NCBI RefSeq assembly: GCF_003597395.2
Contig: NC_133771.1
Span: forward strand, 61,462,814-61,526,813
Reading direction: 5' to 3'
From: Chelonoidis abingdonii
Taxonomy: Eukaryota > Chordata > Testudines > Testudinidae
Length of the DNA stretch: 64,000 bases
How positions within the stretch are numbered: the stretch's first letter is position 1; every line of letters starts with the position of its first letter. A model generated the notes under the pieces. The model saw only the letters and a list, made by a program, of their open reading frames with translations. It was not told the origin of the DNA and made no database searches. This document shows, one piece after another, positions 54,235 to 64,000 of this stretch. The position numbers and the translations under genes are program-made.

Positions 54235-54407
54235 ACTACAACTCAGGGGGGGCCTGGGAGGTATATGCTCAAGTGACTAGCCCAGCCTGGCACCCGCGCT
54301 ACCCCCAGCTATGCTGGTATTGTTCATATGCTAGCTTGACTAAAGCTAGCACAAGCAGTCTATGCAAGATGGGAATCACATCTCCCAGCTCAAATGTAGA
54401 TGTACCC
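54235..54407. mobile_element. Fragment of a palindromic MITE
   Basis: ATCTCCCAGCTCAAATGTAG followed by ATGTACCC is the right end of the MITE type seen at 49601-49890, and GCTAGCTTGACTAAAGCTAGC lies inside. The left end is not preserved. Confidence 0.6.
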
Positions 54408-55257
54408 ATAGAGTCTGAGTGGCAGCAGGCTCAGAGCAAAATGCAGAGAAGTCAAGTTTTTTATCTGTCCACAGAACAGCCACTATCTGACCAGTAATAC
54501 TGTGCCTCATCCAAACATGCCCATTCTCGCCTGAATCTAGCCCTCTTGGTATGAATGAGAAACTTTCAGCAAGTTTTGGCTCAGGACCTCTATCTCTGGC
54601 TTTCCTGCTGTGGAAAGGTACCAGTTATGATTGCCATGTCATAGCATGAACACCTAACTACTGAGAGTGTGAGACCACCAATGAATTTCAATGAATATGG
54701 CAGATCACAGCAGAGTTATCATGTGACGTCAATCGTTCGTCACTACCAGCTAGAACTAAAGATTAAATAAAGTCTTCATTTTCATTATCTTTCCTGAGCC
54801 AGTCTCCTACCTAATAAACCATTTCACTTACCAGTTTATCTGAGCAAACAGCTTGTTCATGATTTACAATTTAAGTAAAGACATGCATTCTCCTTCCCCA
54901 TAATCTCGTGTGATATCCATTATGCTTACATAGTTTTTTGCCAATCACAGTGGAAAATATGACATGCTGCTAAAAGTCCTTCTGATAATGTTTTCTCATG
55001 GGCTCACATCTTTAAAATATCATAACATACAAAAACATATTTTAAAGTATTTTCCTTTGTTTGAGAAATTAGTTCCATCTTGTGTTACATAAAATAGGAC
55101 ATTTACAAGTATCCCAAACTCCCACAAAAAATAAGCCTTATCTTGCATTTTCCACATAGGCAGAACTCCTATTGACTCTAATGGGAATTTGATCCATAGA
55201 GGTTTGCAGTATCAAGCCCAGTAATATTTCAAAATTCAAACTTTCATTTTGGAAAGC
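54408..55257. other. No gene recognised
   Basis: AT-rich, unique-looking sequence without landmarks. Confidence 0.45.
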
Positions 55258-55412
55258 AAAACCTCATAGGTTATAAGGCCAGAAGGGACCATTAATCTGA
55301 CATCCTCTGTAACACAGGCCATACCATTTAATATAGTTACTCCTGTATTGAGCCCAATGACTTGTGTCTGACTAAAGCATGTCCTCCAAAAAGGCATCCA
55401 AATGTGAACATT
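55258..55412 (-). mobile_element. CR1-type 3'-end fragment
   Basis: On +: ACCTCATAGGTTATAAGGCC, AGAAGGGACCATTAATCTGA and TCCTCTGTAACACAGGCCAT. The same subfamily as 5980-6225. It lies just upstream of a second, longer CR1 in the same orientation. Confidence 0.82.
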
Positions 55413-55523
55413 TAAATTACCAATATTAATTGGCTACATGTTCTCAATTCATAGAATCATAGACTCATAGGACTGGAAGGGACCTTGAGACGTCATATAG
55501 TCCAGTCCCTGCACTCATGGCAG

Positions 55524-55695
55524 CACATCCCTTGGCCTGCGCCACTTCCTGCAGCCCCCATTGGCCTGGAGTGGCGAACCGCGGCCAGTGAGAACTGTGA
55601 TCAGTCGAACCTGCGGACAAGACAGGTAAACAAACTGGCCCAGCCCGACAGGGGCTTTCCCTGAACAAGCGGTGGACTGGCTTTGAGAACCACTG
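55524..55695. mobile_element. hAT-type fragment inside the CR1 tail
   Basis: The block, which includes ATTGGCCTGGAGTGGCGAAC and GGTAAACAAACTGGCCCAG, ends CTTTGAGAACCACTG before the CR1 resumes with ATCTAGACCATCCC. The CR1 segment expected between CATGGCAG and ATCTAGACC is missing, and no target duplication is visible, so insertion came with a deletion or later loss. Confidence 0.6.
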
Positions 55696-56385
55696 ATCTA
55701 GACCATCCCTAACAGCTGTTTTTCTAACCTGCAATGATGGAGATTCCACCACCTCCCTAGGCAATTTATTGCAGTGCTTAACCACCCTGACAGTTAGGAA
55801 GTTTCCTAATGTCCAACCTAAACCACCCTTACTGCAATTTAAGCCCATTCCTTCTTGTCCTATCCTCAGAAGTTAAGGAGAATAATTTTTCTCCCTTCTC
55901 CTTGTAACAACCTTTTATGTACTTTAAAAATATTATCATGTCCCCTCTCAGTCTTCTCTTCTCCAGACTAAATAAAACCATTTTTTTTCAATTTCCCCTC
56001 ATAGATCTTTTTTTCTAAATCTGTAATCATTTTTATTGCTCTTCTCTGGACTTTCTCCAATTTGTCTACATATTTTCTGAAATATGGCGCTCAGAACTGG
56101 ACACAATGCTCCAGCTGAAGCCTAATCAGCATGGAGTAAAACGGCAAAATTACTTCTTGTGTCTTGCTTACAACTCTCCTGCTAATACTACCAGAATACT
56201 GTGTGCTTGTTTTGCAACAGTGTTACATTGTTCACTCATATTTAGCTTGTGGTCCGCTGTGAGCCCCAGTTCCCTTTCCACAGTACCCCTTCCTAGGCAA
56301 TCATTTCCCATTTTGTATGTGTGCAACTGATTGTTCCTTCATAAGTGGAGTACTTTCCATTTGTCCTTATTGCATTTCATTCTGT

Positions 56386-56580
56386 TTACATCAGACCATT
56401 TCTCCAGTTTGTCAAGATCATTTTGAATTTAATCCTATCCTCCATGGCACTTGCAAACTCTTCCAGCTCGGTAATTGCTGCAAACTTTATAAGTGTACTC
56501 TCTATATCATTATCTAAATCACTGATGAAGATATTGACCAGAACTGGACCCAGAACTGAATCCTGTGGGACCCCACTCAT
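56386..56580 (-). pseudogene. CR1 reverse transcriptase fragment, active site lost
   Basis: The 64-residue frame has [18 protein letters not shown] and [17 protein letters not shown]. The PQG glycine is Asp, and FADD is FAAI, so no catalysis is possible. Confidence 0.85.
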
Positions 56581-57205
56581 TATGCCCTTCCATTATGACT
56601 ATGAACCACCAATAACCACTCTCTCAGAATGGTTTTCAAAGCAGTTATGCACTCACATTATGGTAGTTCCATCTTAGTTGTATTTCCCTGGTTTGTTTAT
56701 GAGAAGGCCATGCAAGACAGTATCAAAAGGCTTACTAAAGTCAAGATATACCACATCTACTGCTTCCCCTATATACAAGGCTTGTTACCCTGTCAAAGAA
56801 AGTTATGCAATTAGTTTGACATAATTTGTTCTTGACAAATCTGTGCTGACTGTTACTTATCACTTTATTATCTTCTAGGTGTTTGCAAATTGATTGCTTA
56901 ATTACTTGTTCCATTATCTTTCAGGTACAGAAGTTAAGCTGACTGGTCTGTAATTCCCAGGGTTGTCCTTATTTCCCTTTTTATAGATGGGCACTATATT
57001 TGCCCTTTTCCAGTCTTCTGGAATCTCTCCTATCTTCCATGACTTTTCAACAATAGTCACTAATGGCTCAGATACCTCATCAGTCAGTCAGCAACTTGAG
57101 TATTCTAGGATGTATTTCATCAGGCCCTGGTGACTTGAAGACATTGAACTTGTCTAAGTAATTTTAACTTGTTCATTCCCTATTTTAGCCTATTCATGCT
57201 GGTAA

Positions 57206-57590
57206 GAGTCAGTAAAAATACCTACTATAAACTGGAAAAAATCATAAAATATTAGAGAACATTTTAATTGTTTTTCTTATGGCATATTAAATGAAACTGA
57301 GGAATTTGTCATAAGGAAAAATGTACAAGGAATTAAAAAGCCAAAATCAGAAAAATGTCAAAAGCCTTTATCCTGAAGTTCTTGGGCCTGTTCTGAGCTG
57401 TGCCTCTAGGAAAGGTGAAGGGGAACCAAGGTGGCTTTAAGCCATCTTTTTTCTGAGCTGCTGTGGTGGCCCCTGTAATTAAGACCACCATGGTGTGACC
57501 TAAGAACCGCTGATACCAGAGGTCACAGAGGTGCAAAAGGGTTACAAGGATTCTCCAGGTTTAGTATTTACTTTCTAGTTCAGCCTAGAG
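57206..57590. other. No gene recognised
   Basis: Short stretch without landmarks. Confidence 0.4.
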
Positions 57591-57838
57591 CAGAGGTTCT
57601 CAAACTTCACCACACCATGAGCCCCTTCTGACAGCAGAGTTACTACATGACCCTGGGAGAGGGGCAGAGACTGGGCCACAGTGCCTCAGGTATGGGAAAA
57701 AGGGGTCACATCCCAAGCCCTGCCATCCCACGTGGGGTTGGAGCTCAGGCTTCAGCTTCAGTCCTCAGTCCCAGAAAGTCTAATGTTGGCCCTCGCAACT
57801 CCAATAAAATGGGGTCTGCTGTGTAATGTACAGTTTCT
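57591..57838 (+). mobile_element. hAT-type non-autonomous element, decayed
   Basis: It starts CAGAGGTTCTCAAACTTCAC, the inverse of the TTTGAGAACC end seen at 18428 and 55695. It continues with CATGAGCCCCTTCTGACAGC and ends near AATAAAATGGGGTCTGCTGT and ACAGTTTCTTCT. The right terminus is diverged. The family is common in turtle sequence as I remember it. Confidence 0.6.
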
Positions 57839-60800
57839 TCTGAAAGCCTGTGTCACATTGGTTATCATAATCTTTGCAAAATGCTTGTGTGGATAATATG
57901 TAAGGAGATATGTGCATATACTGGAAATTATGTTCTAAAGCCCTCAAGTTAAAGGCAGGTCACCCAGAGATAGCATGACTTAGGTCAGGTTCCACCAAAC
58001 AAGAGGTAGGGAGACATTTATGTCCCTGGATGACAATTCTGTATTGTGTGTCTTACGATGGAAGGCAATTTGCATACTCAGTCAAAGGCTACTGAAGATA
58101 TTACAGGGACTTCATTAGAAGAAATTAACAGGAAGAGATGAACAGCAGGGAGAGGAGAACCCTGTTTACAGGTCAAGAAAACAGGACTGATCTAATGTAT
58201 CTAGGTGTGCAGGGGTGTGCACAATGGGGGGCAAGCGGGAGCACACCCCCCTAATAATTGGTGAGGGCACAGAACACCTCAGGCCTTGGGGCTGTGGGTT
58301 ATCCTAAATCTTCACAGTACTACATGTTGCAGCCCCATCCCCACAACATGTCTCTATGCCAAGGCTTTTGAATGGGTCTCCAGAAAGATAATTTGCAGCT
58401 GCCTTCCTAAATTCCTGCATCAGAGGAGTACAGATCAAGGCTGTAGTGGGGATGAGGATCTTACCCTTTCTAATGATAAAGAGGACAAAAACACACATAA
58501 GACATAACTTCAATTGGTATATGCCATAAAATCTCACGATGACCAAAATAGGGTGGAGCTAGCATGCTTCTACTGATAAAATATTGGCTACTGAGTTGGT
58601 TTTGTAGTTAAGAAGTCACAGATACTATAATATGAAGGGATTTTTTTTCATAATTAACCTTTACAGCAAAACTTCTACAATGCAATAGGTCTTAGTGGGG
58701 CCGGTATTTGCCCAGGCAAAGCATCGTAAAGGATCAAGACCTAAGTTATCATGTCATTCAGCTAAAGGTACCACATCTGGAATGTTGAGAAAGCAATAGC
58801 AATAAGAAACATTTCTCTGTGTTCTATTAAATACTTTATTATTCTATGTAGAACAGTTAATATCCCACAAAGAGCAATATTTGATAAGAAGAGTTTTAGC
58901 TTTTAACTTTTGGTTTTATTAGAATGGAATTCAGGCATACTAAGAATGGAAATAAATTCACAAAAATAAATGTCATTCTGGTCCTGCATTGTTCATATTA
59001 ATGAGTGAAAGGCACTAACATGAAATATTGTATTTACTCCTAAGTTAAGCAATTCATATTTCTCAATTTCCTGATTTGGAGTGCCAAGCAATTTCTGGGA
59101 GGGGAGCCCCTGTTTAGAATTTGTTTTTATTTGTGCCAGCAGTCCACAAGATTTTACCTCTGACACACATTGCTCTGCATTCACAATCTTTATTAGATTA
59201 TTTTGTATATGTTCTGTGAGATCCCTTCAAATAACTGGAGGAAAATAAAAATTGCTAGTGTTTTCATCTTGATGTTACTCTGGTCCTTAATGATCGTCTG
59301 CAGTTTCCTTCTTCATCCTATATCCCTTATGGAACAATGACACTGAAATTAGCTGAGAAAAATCTGAAAAGAATGCTGAGAAGGTAACAGCTGCACAAGC
59401 TAGATCAATACCAGGATAAAAGTGATCAGATAATGTGGCTATGGAAATAGGAGTGTAGATAAGAAGATACAACATTACAAATTTATTACTTTCACTCCAC
59501 TGTGATTAATCCAGCTACCTCTAAACCATCTCTAATCATATTAGCTTCTGCAAAACATTTTGCTTAATAAACTTGGGACCTTAACCAAGTGGATAATGTC
59601 CCCTGGCCCAGGCTTATTATGTTGCAAACTAATAGAAATGAATTATACGCTTACATACATTAATAAAGAGCTACTCACAAATTTCTTACTTTATGCAAAA
59701 GTGCATCCCTAGTCTGCCAAGAATTCAACAAAATTGAACTGTCATATTTTCATCCATTTTACTATCAGGTGTGATGCCAGAATCCCTGTAGGGACCTGTG
59801 ATCAGGAGGCTGAACACCACAAGGGAGCCCAAGGACTCACAGCTGCTAGCAGTTAGGTTTGTTAGCATTGCTCTCAGTAGATTTCTGTTGGCTCATCAAG
59901 GCTAATTGCCAACAGGCACCTGTTTGGCCTAGATTCTGGAGATATAAAACTTAGCAAGCAATGCCTTAGGAAGGATTGGGTTGATTTTATAAAAATCTAC
60001 AGAGGTAGTTCATCCCTTATTTTCCTGCTACTACTGATTTAGAGTCTCAGAAGCTAACCTCTTTGTGTCCCCTCCATTTGGCTCCTAGCTAATACAAGCC
60101 TTTCATATAATATCTACTTTATTTGGATTTGGTCTCTGTCCAAGGGAAGTCTTCATTTTATATTTAGGACTGGTTCTTTTTTTCTTAGTGCAGTCAACTA
60201 ATCCATCACTAGCCCATTGCTGTGTATCATCCCTGTGCATAAATAGAGGAAGGAGTTTATTCCAGGAAGATGGTTATTTGCAAATTAATCTCCTTATAAG
60301 CATGAAGGGACAATTCCACTTTCCCCTTTTCTGACTATTTCAACACCAAATTGTTGTATCAGTGTGGTATGCAAACTTTGTGAGTTCTTTCAATAGTTCT
60401 GTGCTTGGTAACTTTTACATCAGCCAACAAACTAGTATTCTTGTAGGTATTTCTATTAGGTTCATAGAAAGGAAGATGATTTTCAAACTTAGTTAATGCT
60501 CATTAAATTGTTCCTACTCAACAAAACTGGCTTCTTTCTCATTTTAAATTAATAAGTTTCTTTATTTAGATTTTCAAACAGTAGAATAAAATAAGACTTC
60601 TGAAATTGTAGTAGTTTTTCATTGCCACATCTATCTGTAACCAAGTTTTTTAATGTTTCTGGGGTGAGAAATCTGGGTTTTTCAAATTAATCCAGTTTAG
60701 TAGCAGAACAAGAATAAAAGCCTCCCCTGGTCTGTGTGCCTCCTGCTCTCAAGTGTACCCTCTAGTTTAGTTTTCCATGTCAGGGTTCAAAGTTAACTTG

Positions 60801-61774
60801 GTGTCTGTCTTGATGAGGCTCTGGGTTACAGATGGCAAGAACCAGTGAAATATTAATGAAAAATGTGGGAGTTAAGATCAAAATGTGTTCAGACAAATAG
60901 CATTATCACAGGCACATAGTAGAAGCAGAAAGTCAAAGCAGGCTGAGTTGGAAAGGAGTTGTGAAATAGAGAGCTTTAGTACTTGGTGGAGCAGGGCATA
61001 GCCAGGTTTTTAGGAACAAGAAAAGTGCTAGAAAAGTTTCATTGTGATACAGTTGCTTTAAATTTCTTGCCTCAAAACATTCTCCAGATTAATGGAAAAC
61101 ACTTTCAAGACCCTAGTGCCAACTATCTATTTACCCTAAAAGCAACCACACATTGAAGCCCTAAAAGCAGCCAAACATTGGCACACAGAGACTTTGTAGC
61201 TTGCAAAATAAAACAAAAGAGAACTTTCATAACTGTGTTGGTTCTCTGTTTACTTGCCTTTTTATCCCAGGAAGGGGATGGAGGTTTTACCCACTGGGCG
61301 CCATTTACAAGGAGTCTGCTCAGCTCTTGGGTTAGAAATATTACACCCTTGCTCTGTTTGTCACAGTTCCTTAACTGAGAGACAGAGGTCGAGTTTCAGT
61401 CTCTACACAAGTTGGCTTTATTAGAATTTTCACAGCAATCAAGTCATGAAACATTTCTGGGTTGGCTCCTGTACACCTTGGCTGTTCAGACAACCATTTC
61501 AAATTGTCCATCCAGATAATTACACTGAAGCGAGAAAAAGAGACAGCATGCTCTTCTGTTCAGAAGCCTTCTGCCTATAGGGCCTGCTTCTCCTCTGCCC
61601 TCCACTTCAGGGACTCTGACCAGGGAGCAGTTATATGACTCAGCTCCCTGTGTTTTACCACCTTGATCTTTGTAACTGGAATCTTTTCTGCACTAGAATT
61701 CTTTAGAAAACATCTGATGGCTTTTCAGTGGGATGAGCTGTGACATAGAGTGATGATGGGAATATGCAATTTAG
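57839..61774. other. Long stretch without genes
   Basis: No exon or named repeat found, apart from a GC-rich patch at 58205-58270 (GGTGTGCAGGGGTGTGCAC) and a 58675-58740 segment with AGCATCGTAAAGGATC that may be an old DNA transposon. The rest is AT-rich and unique-looking. Confidence 0.45.
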
Positions 61775-61910
61775 GCCTCGGTCCTGCAAACATTTGTATG
61801 TTCATTTAATTTTACATACATGACTAGCCCCATTGACTCAGGACTTAATCACAGGCATAAAGTTAAGCTTGTGCAATGCATATGTTTACACAATTGGGGC
61901 CTTATATAGT
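61775..61910. repeat. Palindromic amniote repeat
   Basis: AGGCCTCGGTCCTGCAAACA at the left and ACACAATTGGGGCCTTA at the right flank TTTTACATACATGACTAGCC and GGCATAAAGTTAAGCTTGTG. The same fold-back class as 24250-24373, diverged. Confidence 0.55.
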
Positions 61911-64000
61911 ATTACACATCTCAATAATGGATAATGCTGTAAGGTGTGATAATAAACAAAGTCAAGATAAGGTGATTTGTAATATGAAAAAAATACACGA
62001 AATCGCTGTAACTTATGGTATGAAAGTTGTTTCTAAATGTAAAAAAACACCCTAAGTGAATGTTCTTCTGGGTATCAGAAAACTGTTAATTGATACACAA
62101 GTTTTATGCTTTGCCAGTCTTCAGTGCTTTGAGGATCTGGGGCCTTGCTTCTCTGAGAAGTGGAGTTGCAATTCCTCCAATACATTCTTTTTGCTCCATA
62201 AACAGAGCCATGTGCTACAGCCCTCTTCAGCATGTTTTCCCATACTTATGGCCAGCCAGATCCTCTGGCCAGTGCTTGTGGGGATGGAGCCATGGCTCTA
62301 ACTCTCTCTCCCACTTGCTCAGAGTAAGAAGTATCAGGCATAAAGTCCCTGCTATTCTTGTGCCTGGCTGGAGCTGCAATCCATGCTGGTGTAATGCAGC
62401 TGTGCTAGGGGGCAGAGGAGTCCTTACTTCCTCCTGTTTTTCTGCACATGTTAGTCCTAACCACAAATTAACCCATAATGAGAGTAGAATGCATTACTTT
62501 ATCATTGTAAAACATAGTGGAATGTCAGCATATGTTGTGTCACATTTGAGAACAATCAGCATGCAAGTATGCAAGGGACATTCCACCACTACAGGGGGCA
62601 AAAAAGACTAGACTTAAGTCATCCTGTGCTTGAAACTTCCTTAGAATGTGAATTAGTTCGTGATAGCATGCGCCGAATCTCCCTCTACAAAATCCACAAG
62701 GGCCAAGAACGTTCTAAAATGGCATGCAAGAAATCCATAGTGGCATGAAGAATTGTATGAGGAAACCCAGCTATTACATGGAGTTGTTAGATATAAACTC
62801 AATCATTATATCTTGCAGTTGGGCGTATAAACCAAAGAGATTACTTTTCTTGTCTACACAGTATTCTGGTTGTTAATGGCAATGGGAAACATGAGTGAGT
62901 AGTGAACAGAAATGAAAGTGTCTTTAATTATATTTCAGAAACTTTCATTCTTCCACAAGCATAAATTTCACTGCAGGTTGAATAAATAGCTGTTGCTATT
63001 TAGAATGTATTTGATTATTTCATTTTATGAAAATTTAGTGCTTATGAATTATTCTAGTTTTGAGAGTTCTGGAGTCCTACAGTCATTTAATTTATTTCTT
63101 TTTGTATTTCAGTTTATACTAAGCATTTCTAGGCAATTTTATAAATTTAAAATGCGCAGTACAAAAAAAAATCATAATATGCTATACTAAAAACTGCATT
63201 AAAAGAACATTATTGTGGTCACAAAGCAAAGCATCCAAGAGTTAGGAAATGCCAGAATTCAGGTAATCCATGCAAACTTATTTCTGCCTCCTGATATGTT
63301 TGCATTATGAAACATGGGCAAAACAAATGTTCTGGACAGTTGCAGTAATCCAGGTCAGATCCTAAATAAATGATATTGGTGAGATATGTTGTACAATGTT
63401 GCTTATCTTGATGAGTTCAATGACACTCTTAAATTCACTATTCCAGAGCATGGATTGATCATTTCCTTTTACAAGGGTCTGCAACACCTCATTATAAAAG
63501 GAAATTCAACATAATGTCTTTTTCATGTATTTTCTCATATGGAATAAAATAATCACAAGCTTAATGGAAAACTGAAATAAAGCAAGAGTCACATATCATC
63601 CCATTTTTAATTCCAAGGCTCTGTAAAATAAATTCCAGAACTCTGTAGGAGTAAAAACTAAAGGCAAGTGTTCTGTTGTCTGAAAAATGGATTGTGGCTT
63701 TTCTTTGAGCAAATGAAGATCTCAAGCATTTTATCAGAAGACTACCAACAAAAAAATCTCTAGGGATGTCACTTGATCATATCCTTTTTATAATAGAGTT
63801 GATTTACATCGCTCTCCAAGGCATTCTAGGAAAGTGTTTCCATTGAGAGGTCTGGTTATGAAGTTTTGATTCTGACTACTGTAATTGCTACTGAAGTCTC
63901 CTCCTGGAGACCCATGACTGGAACTAATAGACTTGGTGTTTCCTTACTTATTCCCCCATCATTCATGAGATAGTCAGTGTCTCCAGAAATCTGTACTCTC
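61911..64000. other. Stretch without genes
   Basis: A 173-residue frame at 62090-62611 is the longest, but it shows no domain, signal peptide or repeat-derived motif. No RNA gene or recognisable mobile element found. Confidence 0.45.

Larger units (their letters stand above)
55451..57205 (-). mobile_element. CR1 LINE copy, reverse transcriptase and 3' end
   Basis: On + the tail begins ATAGAATCATAGACTCATAG and runs through the reverse-complemented RT to about 57205. The minus-strand frame at 56386-56580 reads [18 protein letters not shown], and then IKFAAITEL where FADD should stand, so both catalytic Asp residues are lost. Nearby landmarks include TTGACAAATCTGTGCTGACT and GCCCTTTTCCAGTCTTCTGG. 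A foreign block interrupts it at 55524-55695. Confidence 0.9.

Noticed and set aside
62090..62611. 173-residue open frame, longest in the window
   Set aside because: No domain, no plausible splice or start context, and Cys/His/Ser composition typical of chance frames. No neighbour supports it.

Overview
The window looks like intergenic or intronic DNA from a cryptodiran turtle. The evidence is the combination of repeats: a tortoise-type tRNA-derived SINE at 3205-3350, many CR1 LINE fragments ending in the ATTCTATGATT-type tail, a Penelope-like element, GC-rich hAT elements and old MIR-like SINEs. Family names come from my recognition of the sequences, not from a search. I found no convincing host protein-coding exon, rRNA or tRNA gene. 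Almost every long open frame is a chance frame or a decayed transposon frame.

Layout. 1-1059 is featureless; 1060-1924 is a CR1 copy. 2365-3072 is one hAT element nested in another. 3205-3350 is the SINE. 5980-6225 is a CR1 3' end. 8229-8992 is a Penelope-like element. 11400-15080 is a long decayed CR1 pierced by two hAT elements, one of only 46 bp. 16270-16975 and 25735-26040 are two pieces of one LTR family. 18925-20945 is a three-layer nest: a Penelope-related piece inside CR1 inside a MIR-like SINE. 24928-25067 is a long hairpin. 28099-30512 holds two solo-LTR-like elements. 34269-36009 is a third LTR-like element interrupted by a hAT. 36398-39235 is a decayed CR1 behind a 252-bp repeat. 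40277-40612 is a relic of a non-CR1 LINE. 48678-48861 is a Tigger-like MITE and 49601-49890 a palindromic MITE. 50761-54183 is a complete-length but dead PIF/Harbinger transposon. 55258-57205 holds two adjacent CR1 copies. 57840-64000 is almost featureless.

How the parts fit. The Harbinger element keeps the two-gene plan of its superfamily: a DDE transposase on + and a Myb/SANT-like protein on -, convergent between terminal inverted repeats. Both genes carry stops or frameshifts, and the first catalytic Asp of the transposase is Tyr. The Penelope-like element keeps a Cys-rich stretch leading into a broken GIY-YIG-type region. Its 3' region has a hammerhead-ribozyme-like core that recurs, partly decayed, in two other repeats here. 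The clean target-site duplications and nesting give an order of insertion: MIR-like first, then CR1, then Penelope-related; and CR1 before the hAT elements.

I see no intact novel system. The most interesting signals are the ribozyme-like core shared by Penelope-like and SINE copies, the Harbinger pair, and several insertions whose exact ends can be read.
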